Below, piece after piece: positions 17,081 to 26,153 of a DNA stretch of 64,000 nt (within the stretch, counting starts at the first letter, position 1; the number at the start of each line of letters is the position of its first letter). Position numbers and translations under genes: made by a program. The stretch comes from JAHRVQ01 sp029941905 (GTDB taxonomy: Bacteria > Pseudomonadota > Gammaproteobacteria > Pseudomonadales > Azotimanducaceae), in the NCBI GenBank assembly GCA_029941905.1, contig JAPYTQ010000030.1, forward strand, positions 1-64,000, read 5' to 3'. A model generated the notes under the pieces. It saw nothing but the letters and a program-made list of their open reading frames with translations, had not been told where the DNA came from and did no database searches.

Positions 17081-17700
17081 ACGTCTCCTCCATCCCACTT
17101 GCCAAAAGCCTGCAGAATATGAAGGCCTTTTTCTCCACTTTTCTCAAGATGGAATTGCGTCGCGAACAGATTGTCCTTCGCCAGTATGGAACAGAATTCT
17201 GATTTGTATTGTGTTACCGCGACAATGGTGTCCTTGTCAGTCGGGCGAATAAAGTATGAATGAACAAAGTAGAACTCATCTCCTGACTTAACATTCCTAA
17301 GTAGCGGGTGAGGTTTTTGAATAACCACTTCATTCCAGCCCATATGCGGTATTTTTAACACCCGGTCGGCAAAATCGAATCGCTCACAGACACCGTCTAC
17401 CAGCGACAGGCAATCCTTGTCTCCTTCTTCGGTATGGTTCAAAACGATCTGACTGCCAAGGCAAATGCCGAGGAAGGGTTTGCCGGAGTGAAAGACTTCG
17501 CTCAAAGCCTCAAATAGTCCGCGCTGATGCAAGGTATCGATGGCGCTGACAGCAGAGCCAACCCCGGGAAACACGACCTTGTCCGCTTTGATGACCTTCT
17601 CGGGGTCTGCTGTTATGTAAGCATCAATGCCTACCTTATGACACGCGCGCTGCACGCTGCGTAGATTCCCCGCGTCATAATCAACAATTGCAACCTGCAT
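17074..17700 (-). CDS. hisH: Imidazole glycerol phosphate synthase subunit HisH
   Basis: A 208-residue class I glutamine amidotransferase that feeds ammonia to HisF. It starts MQVAIVDYDAGNLRSV. The nucleophile Cys is in FLGICLGSQIV (about 82), with the His/Glu of the triad in TQFHLEKSG near residue 185. The oxyanion segment FPGVGSA is present. GLGSQ in place of GMQ at the elbow fits HisH proteins of the WbpG-independent, biosynthetic class only loosely. It is followed directly by hisF and is divergent from the GntR-PurM fusion gene. Confidence 0.9.
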   Translation of the reverse strand: MQVAIVDYDAGNLRSVQRACHKVGIDAYITADPEKVIKADKVVFPGVGSAVSAIDTLHQRGLFEALSEVFHSGKPFLGICLGSQIVLNHTEEGDKDCLSLVDGVCERFDFADRVLKIPHMGWNEVVIQKPHPLLRNVKSGDEFYFVHSYFIRPTDKDTIVAVTQYKSEFCSILAKDNLFATQFHLEKSGEKGLHILQAFGKWDGGDVC

Positions 17701-17830
17701 GCACCCTACACCCTTTTTGAGAGCGCGCATTATAGAAGATAAGGCGGATGAATTCGCGGCTAATGGTGGTCAGGTTTTGGTATGCAAAAAAATATAGTGC
17801 GTATTAGTGTTTTCAATAGTGGCCAGCTGT

Positions 17831-17852
17831 CTGTATCATATACGTAATACAG
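17831..17852. promoter_or_regulatory. Inverted repeat, candidate operator of the GntR-PurM fusion
   Basis: CTGTAT (17831-17836) and ATACAG (17847-17852) are perfect inverted arms separated by 10 bases, 18 bases before the ATG of the fusion gene and 130 bases before hisH on the other strand. Size and spacing fit dimeric GntR-family regulators, which usually bind in front of their own gene. Binding is inferred, not shown. Confidence 0.5.
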
Positions 17853-17870
17853 TTTTTGATGATCGCGCCC

Positions 17871-19283
17871 ATGAAGCTTAAAATTGAGACCAGCTCATCT
17901 ACCCCGGTATTCCAGCAAATTATCGACCAGTTACACTTCGCTATTAATACCGGTGACATCAAACCGGGGGACAAATTACCCAGCATAAGAGCCCTGGCCA
18001 ATGAAAACACGATTGCGGCCAATACGGTCGCGAAGGCACTCAGGCAACTGGAATTCCGTGGTCTGATCGTTGCCAAGGATCGTTCCGGTTTTATTGTTGC
18101 CAAGGCCCAAAACAGTCGTTACCAGGCGCGCGGCGTCAGCGCAGACAAAACCGAGGTTCACAATGTCGTTGATGACCTCGATGCGGGCGCGATTCCCGGC
18201 GCATTTTGCAAGATAACCGAAGATTTTCTCAGCGGAGACCCGGAAAAATGCAACGTGATTCACGCCGATGGGAGTGGCACAAAGTCGATTATTGCGTATC
18301 TTAAATACAAGGAAACCGGAGACGCGAGTGTATTCCGCGGCATCGCCCAGGACAGCATCGTCATGAATCTGGATGACCTGCTGTGTGTCGGGGTGAATAA
18401 TCGCATCCTGATTTCCAACACCATCAATCGCAACGCCCTTAACTGTCCGGGAGAGGTTGTCTCGGCACTGATCGAGGGCAGTGAGTCATTTATCGCAACC
18501 TTGCGTGACCAGGGTATTGATATCTACTCCGGCGGTGGTGAAACAGCTGATGTTGGCGACCTGACGGGTACCGTCGTGGTTGATTCCTGTGCAGTCGCGA
18601 TTATGAAGAAAGCAGATGTGGTGCGAAATGAAATCCGCCATGACCTTGCGATAGTCGGCCTGTCATCAACTGGCCAATCAAACTACGAATCGGTGTTTAA
18701 CAGCGGCATCGGCAGTAACGGACTGACCAGCGCCAGACACGATATGTTGTCCAGGTGTTATGGGGACATGTATCCGGAAACTTTTGATCCGAATGTCCCC
18801 GCTGATCTCGTTTATTGCGGGCCATACCAGTTGCAGGATGCCCTGCCCAATTCCGAATTGACGGTTGGAGATGCCATCTTAAGCCCGACTCGCACATACG
18901 CTCCTGTCATCTACAAGGTACTGGCTGAACTTGGCAACCACGTCCGCGGCCTTATCCATTGTTCCGGTGGTGCCCAGACCAAATGCCTGAAATTTGGCCA
19001 GAATGTTCACTTCGTGAAGGACAGTCTGTTCCCGACGCCACCTTTGTTTGATGCCATCCAGAAAGCCTCAGGTACAAGCTGGGATGAAATGTACAAGGTA
19101 TTCAATATGGGCCATAGAATGGAAGTGTATGTGCCACACGCTCACGTCCAGGAGGTTATCGATATCGCATCGTCTTACCAGATCGACGCACAGCAGATAG
19201 GTCATACTGAAAGCGCCGATGAGAATCATCTGACACTCACCAACCCTGCCGGGGATACTTTTACCTATGGAACCCCTATATAA
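17871..19283 (+). CDS. GntR-type DNA-binding domain fused to a PurM (AIR synthase)-like domain
   Basis: A 470-residue two-part protein. Residues about 1-77 are a YtrA/GntR-type winged helix (TPVFQQIIDQL; GDKLPSIRALA; ANTVAKALRQLEFRGLI). Residues about 85-470 match the whole length of the divergent PurM found mainly in Bacteroidetes, beginning at the point where that protein starts (RYQARGVSADKTEVHN). Nucleotide- and substrate-site segments are kept: HADGSGTKS, MNLDDLLCVG, GGGETADVGDLTG, LSPTRTYAPVI, HCSGGAQTK and VFNMGHRMEVYVP. The usual GntR partner domains (FCD, UTRA, aminotransferase) are absent. It probably senses a purine intermediate or ATP and regulates transcription; retained enzyme activity is possible. 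The ATG at 17871 fits the domain start; ATG 17856 is also in frame, and neither has a strong ribosome-binding site. It is divergent from hisHF. Confidence 0.85.
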   Translation: MKLKIETSSSTPVFQQIIDQLHFAINTGDIKPGDKLPSIRALANENTIAANTVAKALRQLEFRGLIVAKDRSGFIVAKAQNSRYQARGVSADKTEVHNVVDDLDAGAIPGAFCKITEDFLSGDPEKCNVIHADGSGTKSIIAYLKYKETGDASVFRGIAQDSIVMNLDDLLCVGVNNRILISNTINRNALNCPGEVVSALIEGSESFIATLRDQGIDIYSGGGETADVGDLTGTVVVDSCAVAIMKKADVVRNEIRHDLAIVGLSSTGQSNYESVFNSGIGSNGLTSARHDMLSRCYGDMYPETFDPNVPADLVYCGPYQLQDALPNSELTVGDAILSPTRTYAPVIYKVLAELGNHVRGLIHCSGGAQTKCLKFGQNVHFVKDSLFPTPPLFDAIQKASGTSWDEMYKVFNMGHRMEVYVPHAHVQEVIDIASSYQIDAQQIGHTESADENHLTLTNPAGDTFTYGTPI

Positions 19284-19324
19284 GGTCAGACCACAATGGC
19301 ACTTAAAGTAAAACGTTGGTAGCG

Positions 19325-19355
19325 TTGAGTTGGAAGGAGGGCCTTTCCAACTCAA
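19325..19355. terminator. Strong hairpin between convergent genes
   Basis: TTGAGTTGGAA (19325-19335) pairs perfectly with TTCCAACTCAA (19345-19355) around a short GC-rich loop. It lies between the ends of the GntR-PurM fusion and the LysR gene, the expected place for a shared terminator. No long T-run follows on either strand. Confidence 0.55.
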
Positions 19356-19391
19356 TGCAGATTGATCACGATATGCCTAGTGACATTAGGA

Positions 19392-20240
19392 TCAGAACAG
19401 CTTGCTCTGCAAGGAATTGTAGAAGTTGGTGACAATTGGAATCGAGTAGGTTGACTTTCTGGCGACAAATCTAACAGGTCGACTGAGTCCGTGCTGGCCA
19501 AGATTAATCAGGCAGCTGGCTGGTATCTTCAGCGTTTTCGCAACGCCAATGGGTACAAGACCATGGCCAAATCCAACCATCGCCATCTGTGCAACACTGA
19601 AGAACGACTCCAGTGATACCGTCCTGCGAATTTTAAGGCGCTCTGCATCACGCTTAAACGATCGCCAGGCACCGGAATAGTCCTCTATGGTGATCACGTC
19701 GAGTTTTTCCTTTTGTGGCCATTTGATTGGCTTGAGAGCCGATGGAACAATGACCATGGGTTCGAGGAACAGCACTTCGGACTGCAGATCTGTATCCAGC
19801 GAATCTGACCCCGTGCACACACCTACCATGAATTCTCCTGACCGTATCCGATCAAGGACCACGGGCGTTCTATGAGTATGAAATTCGAAACGAGCATCAG
19901 GCATCTCCTGCTGCACATCGACAAAGACCCCGGGTCCCCAGGATGACAGGATGGCCTCTGAGACGCCGATAATCAGCTCTCCCTTGCCTGCAGATACTTC
20001 TTCAGCAAACAGGTCACGCAATTCAGACAGGATCGGTGAAATCTTGTCCACCAGCTGTTTGCCATGCTGGGTTAATTCAACCCGGCGGCCTTTCTTCTGG
20101 ATAAGCTTGCGGTCGTAGTATTTTTCCAACACGGCAATCCGCTTGCTGACAGCGGACTGGGAGATACGCAGGTCAGTACTGGCTTCCAACATCGTTCCCG
20201 TGCGAGACAGGGCCAGCAGGGTTTCCAGGTTCTCGATCAT
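19392..20240 (-). CDS. LysR family transcriptional regulator
   Basis: A 282-residue regulator. The winged helix is at about 1-60 (LETLLALSRTGTMLEASTDL, SQSAVSKRIAVLEKYY), then a linker helix and a periplasmic-binding-like effector domain (about 85-282). It ends FYNSLQSKLF. It is divergent from the TauE/SafE exporter at 20342, so the exporter is its most likely target, with the effector perhaps an organic or sulfur-containing acid. A 23-bp inverted repeat lies just before its start codon, as expected for autoregulation. Confidence 0.88.
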   Translation of the reverse strand: MIENLETLLALSRTGTMLEASTDLRISQSAVSKRIAVLEKYYDRKLIQKKGRRVELTQHGKQLVDKISPILSELRDLFAEEVSAGKGELIIGVSEAILSSWGPGVFVDVQQEMPDARFEFHTHRTPVVLDRIRSGEFMVGVCTGSDSLDTDLQSEVLFLEPMVIVPSALKPIKWPQKEKLDVITIEDYSGAWRSFKRDAERLKIRRTVSLESFFSVAQMAMVGFGHGLVPIGVAKTLKIPASCLINLGQHGLSRPVRFVARKSTYSIPIVTNFYNSLQSKLF

Positions 20241-20243
20241 ATG

Positions 20244-20266
20244 ATGTATTCCACAATGGGATACAT
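20244..20266. promoter_or_regulatory. Inverted repeat, candidate LysR operator
   Basis: ATGTAT (20244-20249) and ATACAT (20261-20266) form perfect arms, with a further CC/GG pair inside, centred at 20255. It lies between the LysR start (20240) and the exporter start (20342). LysR proteins bind T-N11-A dyads in such divergent regions. Confidence 0.5.
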
Positions 20267-20341
20267 TCTATTCTTTCTATTCTCTATTATCACCTATCCA
20301 TCAGGTTCACAATTGCATTTTTCATCAACCACCGGCCATTA

Positions 20342-21073
20342 ATGACTTACCTTCTCCTCGCGGTCGCAACGCTCATAACCAGTGTAATCTCCGGTGTCCT
20401 GAGTATGGCAGGCGGCATGATATTGATGGGTGTCTTCGGCTTCCTGCTCTCGGTTCCATCGGCCATGGTATTGCATGGTGTCGCCCAGGCTGTCTCAAAT
20501 GGATCGAGGATCTGGTTACATAGAGAACATATACGCTGGAATGTGCTCATCCCCTATTCAGCAGGCAGTTTTGTCATCCTGGCTTTGTTCATTCTGGTGA
20601 CCTTTGTACCGGACAAGGGGTTGGTATTTGTACTTATCGGCAGTTTTCCATTTCTGGCTTTGATCCTGCCGAAGTCCTTCGAACTCGACATTCAGCGTAA
20701 ACCAGTGGCATTTCTTTGTGGATTGGTGGTGACGACGGCGCAGATGCTCGCTGGTGCTTCCGGCCCGGTGCTGGATATTTTCTATGTCACCAGCACCCTC
20801 ACTCGCCATGAAATTCTTGGCACCAAAGCGATTACCCAAACCCTGGGGCATGTCATCAAACTGACGTACTACGCTTTTTTTCTGACACTGACTATCGAAC
20901 TGCCACCGTGGATCTACCCGGCGGTTGTTCTTGCAGCAATACTGGGAAACTGGCTCGGCAAGCAGGTGATTGAGCGAATTGATGACCAATTGTTTAAAAA
21001 GGTAGGTCGCTACGTGATTATGTTTGTGGGTGTGATTTACATTGCCAAGGGAGTTATTGAAACGATGAGTTAA
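20342..21073 (+). CDS. TauE/SafE family sulfite/organosulfonate exporter-like permease
   Basis: A 243-residue membrane protein with about seven to eight hydrophobic segments. It has the family's duplicated glycine-rich starts: ATLITSVISGVLSMAGGMIL near the N-terminus and TTAQMLAGASGPVLDIFYV around 135-153. TauE/SafE proteins export sulfite, sulfonates or small organic anions. It is controlled presumably by the divergent LysR gene. Its stop codon overlaps the stop of the carboxylase gene on the other strand, with no intergenic space. Confidence 0.85.
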   Translation: MTYLLLAVATLITSVISGVLSMAGGMILMGVFGFLLSVPSAMVLHGVAQAVSNGSRIWLHREHIRWNVLIPYSAGSFVILALFILVTFVPDKGLVFVLIGSFPFLALILPKSFELDIQRKPVAFLCGLVVTTAQMLAGASGPVLDIFYVTSTLTRHEILGTKAITQTLGHVIKLTYYAFFLTLTIELPPWIYPAVVLAAILGNWLGKQVIERIDDQLFKKVGRYVIMFVGVIYIAKGVIETMS

Positions 21074-24000
21074 GCCGCCTCTTCTTTCTCTACCAGCGGT
21101 TTTATCACGAAAAGCAAATCCCCCTCGTTCACCTGTTGGCCACTCGCCAGGTTGATGCGCGTCACCTCGTATTTGCGCATGGACGAATAGAGCTCACCAT
21201 TTTCACCGGCAAAGCTACCGAGGTTTACAGGTGTAAACATCTTCATGGCTTCTAGCTGGCATAGCGTATCATCTGTTGTAATCACTTCACCTACGGTGAC
21301 GTATTCAGGTTCTGACGGGGAAGGTGTACGATAAAAAATACCCGTTGAGGGTGACAGCACTTTAATTTCATCACTGCCATCTATTTTGAGCATCTCGATA
21401 TCAAGCCCTGTTCCACTGATGCCGGATGCTTCCTCGATCTCCTGAATCAGTTCATCAATATTGATGCGGCTTAAGAAACCGGGTAAATAACCCGTATCGT
21501 AGACGCCTTTCTGGAACTCATCATCCTTCAGAATTCGCCTGATCAGGCTGATGTTTGTGCAGATACCGTGGACCTTGACCTTGCCAAGATAGGCATGCAT
21601 CTTTTCTGTGGCATCTTTTCTGTCTTTGCCGTGACAAATAATCTGGACAATCAGGCTGTCATAGAAGGGTGAAATAACTTTCCCTTCGCCCGCGATTGAA
21701 ATAATTTGAAACCCTTCCTCCTCCGGTAATTCACAATGGGTAATCTCTCCTGGGGTGGGGCTGAATGAAACGTTACCTCCAGCATCCAGCACTGCCTTTT
21801 CTGCGTTGACGCGAACTTCCAGGCCATAGCCTTTTTCGGAAGGCGCAAGGTCGGCAATAGATTCCCCTGAGGCGATCTCGAACTGTTTCCTGACAATATC
21901 AATACCCGTCACTACTTCTGTGACCGGATGTTCCACCTGCAGGCGGGTGTTCATCTCCATGAAATAGATCGCATCGCTGGGTAAATCGTAAATAAACTCA
22001 ACCGTGCCCGCACCCACATAGTCGACTGCATCAGCGATTTTTTCAGCATATTGAGTAACCTGTTTTTTTAATTTGGCAGGTAACATGGTAGATGCAGATT
22101 CTTCCATCAACTTCTGGTTGTTACGTTGCACGCTACAATCACGAATACCCAACACCCTGGTGTTACCATGTATGTCGCGCAGAATCTGCGCCTCAATATG
22201 GCGCATCGAAGTGACAAATTTTTCAATGTACAGATCGCCATTGCCAAATGCGGCTTTCGCTTCGGTGTTCACCCTTTGAAACAGACTGTCAATTTCTTCT
22301 GGCTTCTCAACCACCTGGATACCTTTACCGCCACCACCATGCACTGCCTTTAAAAGTACCGGGTAGCCAACCTGGTCCGCAATTTCTGCCGCCCGCTCAG
22401 GCGTGTTGACGATACCGTGACTGCCGGGCACCACGGGCACATCAATGCTCATCGTGGTGCTGATGGCATTAGATTTATTACCCATGGTTTCCATACTGAC
22501 AACCTTCGGACCAATAAAATTCACCGATTTCTGACGGACGATCTTGGCAAAATTTGGATCTTCAGATAGAAAGCCAATACCCGGATGAAGCGAATCGACC
22601 TTTTCCGCATCAGCAATACTCAGGACACTGAGCGCGTTGAGATAACTTTCGTCTGAAGTATTGCCACCGATGCAGACCAGGGAATGTCTGGGATCATCTT
22701 TGACCATGTCAGCCGGTGTCGATTCCATATCAGGATCCGATTGCACCAATACCACTTCGTGTCCCATCTCAATCGCTTTCGACACCAGCTTCACTGCGGT
22801 ACATCCCCGTGCATGGATCAACGTACGTTTAATAGGCCGGAACAGGTCGTCTTCTGCTTCCATACGGGACTGTACTACCGGCTCTGCCGCCGTGAGGGTA
22901 CCTGCCATAATCCGGTCAACAATTTGTTCTACATTTTCAGTAGGCAGGGGAATGGATGGATCAACACCGCGCAATTCCTCGTCCAACCCGTCGGAAAACG
23001 GATGCTTGACAAGGCCGCGCATGGAACCTTCTTTCACAGAAAGGTAATTACTTAACAGACAAGTGTATGGAAGATTCGACTCAACCACCGCCTGTCCCGC
23101 AAACGGCATCTTGGTGCCGGTGAAATAATAGGTTTGCGCCAGGGGATGGGTAACGAAGCTTGCCTGGGCACCTCCCGTGCAATCGCCAAAGCCAAACATG
23201 ATGATGGGAAGATCATTGTCCCGCACAAAACGGGTGATTCGGTCATTGACCACTGGCATCGTAAACAGTGCCCCGGCACCCTCCTTGGTCTGCATGCCTC
23301 CGGAGGAGACAAAACAAATAACCGGTAAGCGCTGAATCGCACACTCAACCAACAATTTGCACAACCTGACGCAGTCCGAACTGTCAATCGCACCTGCCTG
23401 GAAGGCAATATTTGGCATCACCATACCGACCCGATAGCATCCTTTTTCGGTTTTGAAATCCCCGATACCAGTAATCAGCCCGTGGGGTCGTATATTATTT
23501 TTCAACGCAGATTCAATGGATGGCCGGAAGGTAGGGAATGAAACAGGATTCGCGGATAGCAGATCATCATTTAATTCTTCGAAGTTCTCTATAAACCGCT
23601 CTTTCAGGTTTTCAAAAGAGGTACGGCCACTGCGTTTCTCACGTGTCAGTATTTCATTGAATAGCAGATCCCGGTAGGCAATGGTGAGTCGATTCCAAAA
23701 ATCCTTGCGACGCCCAATTCGAACCGGTTCAACCTTGCCTTCATATCGTTTTTCGCCGCTCTTTGCAGCGTAATACTCCGGTAACAATTTTTCAAAAAAG
23801 AAACTGACCACTACAAACAGCGTATCTGACTTATCCTTGTGAACTACCCTTATCCATTCCTCAACAGATTTCAGGAACGATGCGCTGCGGGAACGGGATG
23901 CCAACTCGACAACCCAGCCGGAGAATCGTTTCTTAATCTCTTCCTCGCCAATATCGGCAAATTCGGCTTGAGAGGTCAACTCCTTGACAGAACGGTCAAG

Positions 24001-25983
24001 TAACTGCTCGATGAATTCCATCGACAGCGTGCGGGACTCATGTGCCTGACGTGCCACCGATGAAAGATCCGTGATTAAATTTTCATATACGTAACTGAAG
24101 ACGATAAGATTCTGGCACTCAAGCATAAAGTCGCTGTGGATATCCTCATCAAGAACCACATCAAGGATCGTTCGTTCCTGATCTGACTTGTCGACTTCAG
24201 CATCTGTTTTTCGATCGATGTAGGACCAGAGCGTGTCTTCGAGTAAACGGCGATTTAACCTGATGGGATTGGAATGTTTGTCCTGGGTTGCAACAAGACC
24301 CAGGGAATATTCTGACAGGTTTTGACCTTCGAGAACCTCCGCATCATAAAGGCTTTCTTCTTCCATAATCAGGTTAAGCTCTGAAGCGAGTTGCTCCGCC
24401 AGAAAGTCTTCACTCTTGCCCTCGACAAATTCCCCACTAAAAAGTTTTTTGCCTTCATGACTGAAACGGTTTTTCAACTGGATTGTGAATGCGCTATCCG
24501 TGTCGGACATACTTCGCAGAAGTGCTTTTACATCCTTTATATCAGATACGCTGAGCAGGAAGGTACTCGTTTCCTGGTCGCCAATATGCTCCATCAGCGC
24601 GACATAGTTGTCTCTTGCGCTTGCCTTCCAGCGATTGTAGAGGTGCAGGCCACACAACAGACACAATTCCCGTTTGGCATTTTCGTAGTTCTTGGTGGGC
24701 TCACCAAAGATCAATTGCGCAATGCGCCCCCTGGCATCGCCAACCACGGCTTTCTTATCTTCGTAGTTTTTCCAGGCCTTGATCAATTCATCTTCGTACA
24801 GAATTTTGTCAGGGTCCAGCAACCAGCTCAGAAAGGCCGAACGCCTCTCACGACGCTGCCGCTGGAACAGTTCGCCTTCAGGCAACTCACTGGACGCCAA
24901 ACGGCCGTACTGGGACATGGTAATGCTCTTGATTCGTTTCCTGAGTCCAAGGTAACGCAGGTACCGGAACGTCACGCCAAAAATATTGGGATACTCTGTT
25001 GGCGTGCTTCTCAATTTTAGAGCTGAGCTAGCATGTACAGCGGACAAAGATTCCGTAAGGTGAAGATAGCGATTAATGTTACGATGATAGTGCTCAAGTA
25101 TTTCCGGATGTTGATCCACAAACTCACGGGTTCTTTGCTCGATCGACAGGATGCCGGAGACGATGGCATTGTTCAGGTTATGGATCTTGTCATCTTCCCC
25201 AGGGTCATAGTCGATAATTCCATCGATATTACCCTGCTTGTACAACTCAAAAGATGACACACCCACAGACTGGGCGCATTCTTGCCAGGACAGGTTATAA
25301 CGCCTGACCAGATTCGCCAGTGATTTGGGATTGATGGTGTTAAACACACCGGTACGCAATGAAAGCAGTAGATTACCGGCGGCCAGCGCTATGGCACCAC
25401 CGGAGTATCCCTGACCAACAACGATACCAATTGTCGGTACGTCTACATTACAAAGTTCAGCAATCAAACGTGAAATCGAATGTGCCTGGTTCTCCGCATT
25501 GGCGAGTTCGTTCGCGTCTGCGCCGGGTGTGTCCATAAGACAAACAATAGGCATCGAACGAACAGCGTAATCGTTAGCCGCCTTCGCGGCCAATTCGTGA
25601 TGTTCCGGCCCCCAGACACCCAATCCAAAAGCTCGGTCCTGAGTGATAAAGCCGACCCGCCTGGGCACACCGTCAAACATCATTTCGACTTCCGCTGCGT
25701 AGAAAGGACCTTGCTGGGTTTCTTTGATTATCGGCAGATCTAAAGATTCTACTATTTCTTTGGACCCGGGCCGTGACGTCTCTTCACTCGGGGTTACTGA
25801 TGTTGCAATATAACTATCGATATCCAGGCTGTGTAATCGATCAACTTCAATCTCGATTTGCTGTTCAGAAATCAAACCCTTGATAACTGCGGCTGGTTCC
25901 CGTTGCGGAAACAGGGAAAAGTCCTGCGAGAGGCTTTCTGCAATTAAATAAAGCTGATCAACCGAAGCTTTTTTCTGCTCCAT
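21070..25983 (-). CDS. Giant single-chain biotin-dependent acyl-CoA carboxylase
   Basis: A 1637-residue protein with all parts of an acyl-CoA carboxylase in one chain. An AccA-like carboxyltransferase half (about 80-330) has DTPGADANELA and GQGYSGGAIAL. A linker of about 480 residues, mostly helical and unrecognised, spans about 330-810. An AccD-like half (about 812-1040) has SSGGMQTKEGAGALF and GFGDCTGGAQASF and shows no zinc-ribbon cysteines. The ATP-grasp biotin carboxylase (about 1053-1510) has HPGIGFLSED, KAVHGGGGKGIQ, FMEMNTRLQVEHPVTE. The biotinyl domain (about 1542-1637) has the target lysine in LEAMKMF (about 1581). The order CT-alpha, CT-beta, BC, BCCP is the reverse of eukaryotic ACC. 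The acyl-CoA substrate is unknown; acetyl-, propionyl- or a longer acyl-CoA are possible. It is monocistronic, with fumarase upstream on the same strand. Confidence 0.88.
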   Translation of the reverse strand: MEQKKASVDQLYLIAESLSQDFSLFPQREPAAVIKGLISEQQIEIEVDRLHSLDIDSYIATSVTPSEETSRPGSKEIVESLDLPIIKETQQGPFYAAEVEMMFDGVPRRVGFITQDRAFGLGVWGPEHHELAAKAANDYAVRSMPIVCLMDTPGADANELANAENQAHSISRLIAELCNVDVPTIGIVVGQGYSGGAIALAAGNLLLSLRTGVFNTINPKSLANLVRRYNLSWQECAQSVGVSSFELYKQGNIDGIIDYDPGEDDKIHNLNNAIVSGILSIEQRTREFVDQHPEILEHYHRNINRYLHLTESLSAVHASSALKLRSTPTEYPNIFGVTFRYLRYLGLRKRIKSITMSQYGRLASSELPEGELFQRQRRERRSAFLSWLLDPDKILYEDELIKAWKNYEDKKAVVGDARGRIAQLIFGEPTKNYENAKRELCLLCGLHLYNRWKASARDNYVALMEHIGDQETSTFLLSVSDIKDVKALLRSMSDTDSAFTIQLKNRFSHEGKKLFSGEFVEGKSEDFLAEQLASELNLIMEEESLYDAEVLEGQNLSEYSLGLVATQDKHSNPIRLNRRLLEDTLWSYIDRKTDAEVDKSDQERTILDVVLDEDIHSDFMLECQNLIVFSYVYENLITDLSSVARQAHESRTLSMEFIEQLLDRSVKELTSQAEFADIGEEEIKKRFSGWVVELASRSRSASFLKSVEEWIRVVHKDKSDTLFVVVSFFFEKLLPEYYAAKSGEKRYEGKVEPVRIGRRKDFWNRLTIAYRDLLFNEILTREKRSGRTSFENLKERFIENFEELNDDLLSANPVSFPTFRPSIESALKNNIRPHGLITGIGDFKTEKGCYRVGMVMPNIAFQAGAIDSSDCVRLCKLLVECAIQRLPVICFVSSGGMQTKEGAGALFTMPVVNDRITRFVRDNDLPIIMFGFGDCTGGAQASFVTHPLAQTYYFTGTKMPFAGQAVVESNLPYTCLLSNYLSVKEGSMRGLVKHPFSDGLDEELRGVDPSIPLPTENVEQIVDRIMAGTLTAAEPVVQSRMEAEDDLFRPIKRTLIHARGCTAVKLVSKAIEMGHEVVLVQSDPDMESTPADMVKDDPRHSLVCIGGNTSDESYLNALSVLSIADAEKVDSLHPGIGFLSEDPNFAKIVRQKSVNFIGPKVVSMETMGNKSNAISTTMSIDVPVVPGSHGIVNTPERAAEIADQVGYPVLLKAVHGGGGKGIQVVEKPEEIDSLFQRVNTEAKAAFGNGDLYIEKFVTSMRHIEAQILRDIHGNTRVLGIRDCSVQRNNQKLMEESASTMLPAKLKKQVTQYAEKIADAVDYVGAGTVEFIYDLPSDAIYFMEMNTRLQVEHPVTEVVTGIDIVRKQFEIASGESIADLAPSEKGYGLEVRVNAEKAVLDAGGNVSFSPTPGEITHCELPEEEGFQIISIAGEGKVISPFYDSLIVQIICHGKDRKDATEKMHAYLGKVKVHGICTNISLIRRILKDDEFQKGVYDTGYLPGFLSRINIDELIQEIEEASGISGTGLDIEMLKIDGSDEIKVLSPSTGIFYRTPSPSEPEYVTVGEVITTDDTLCQLEAMKMFTPVNLGSFAGENGELYSSMRKYEVTRINLASGQQVNEGDLLFVIKPLVEKEEAA

Positions 25984-26153
25984 AAATACTATTCCAATGT
26001 CTGATAAACACCATCCGATGGCATTTCGAAATTCAAGAACTTTGACCCGGACAGCTTTCTCGGTTCCAAATCGGGCTAATGTACTCTATACGCCGGTTTC
26101 TTTCAACGAAACTGAACAAATATTGTTTTATAACTATATGATTCTAAAAGACT

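Noticed and set aside
24391..25020. 209-residue plus-strand ORF inside the carboxylase gene
   Set aside because: Antisense of the unknown linker; composition is typical of a shadow frame and no family is recognisable.
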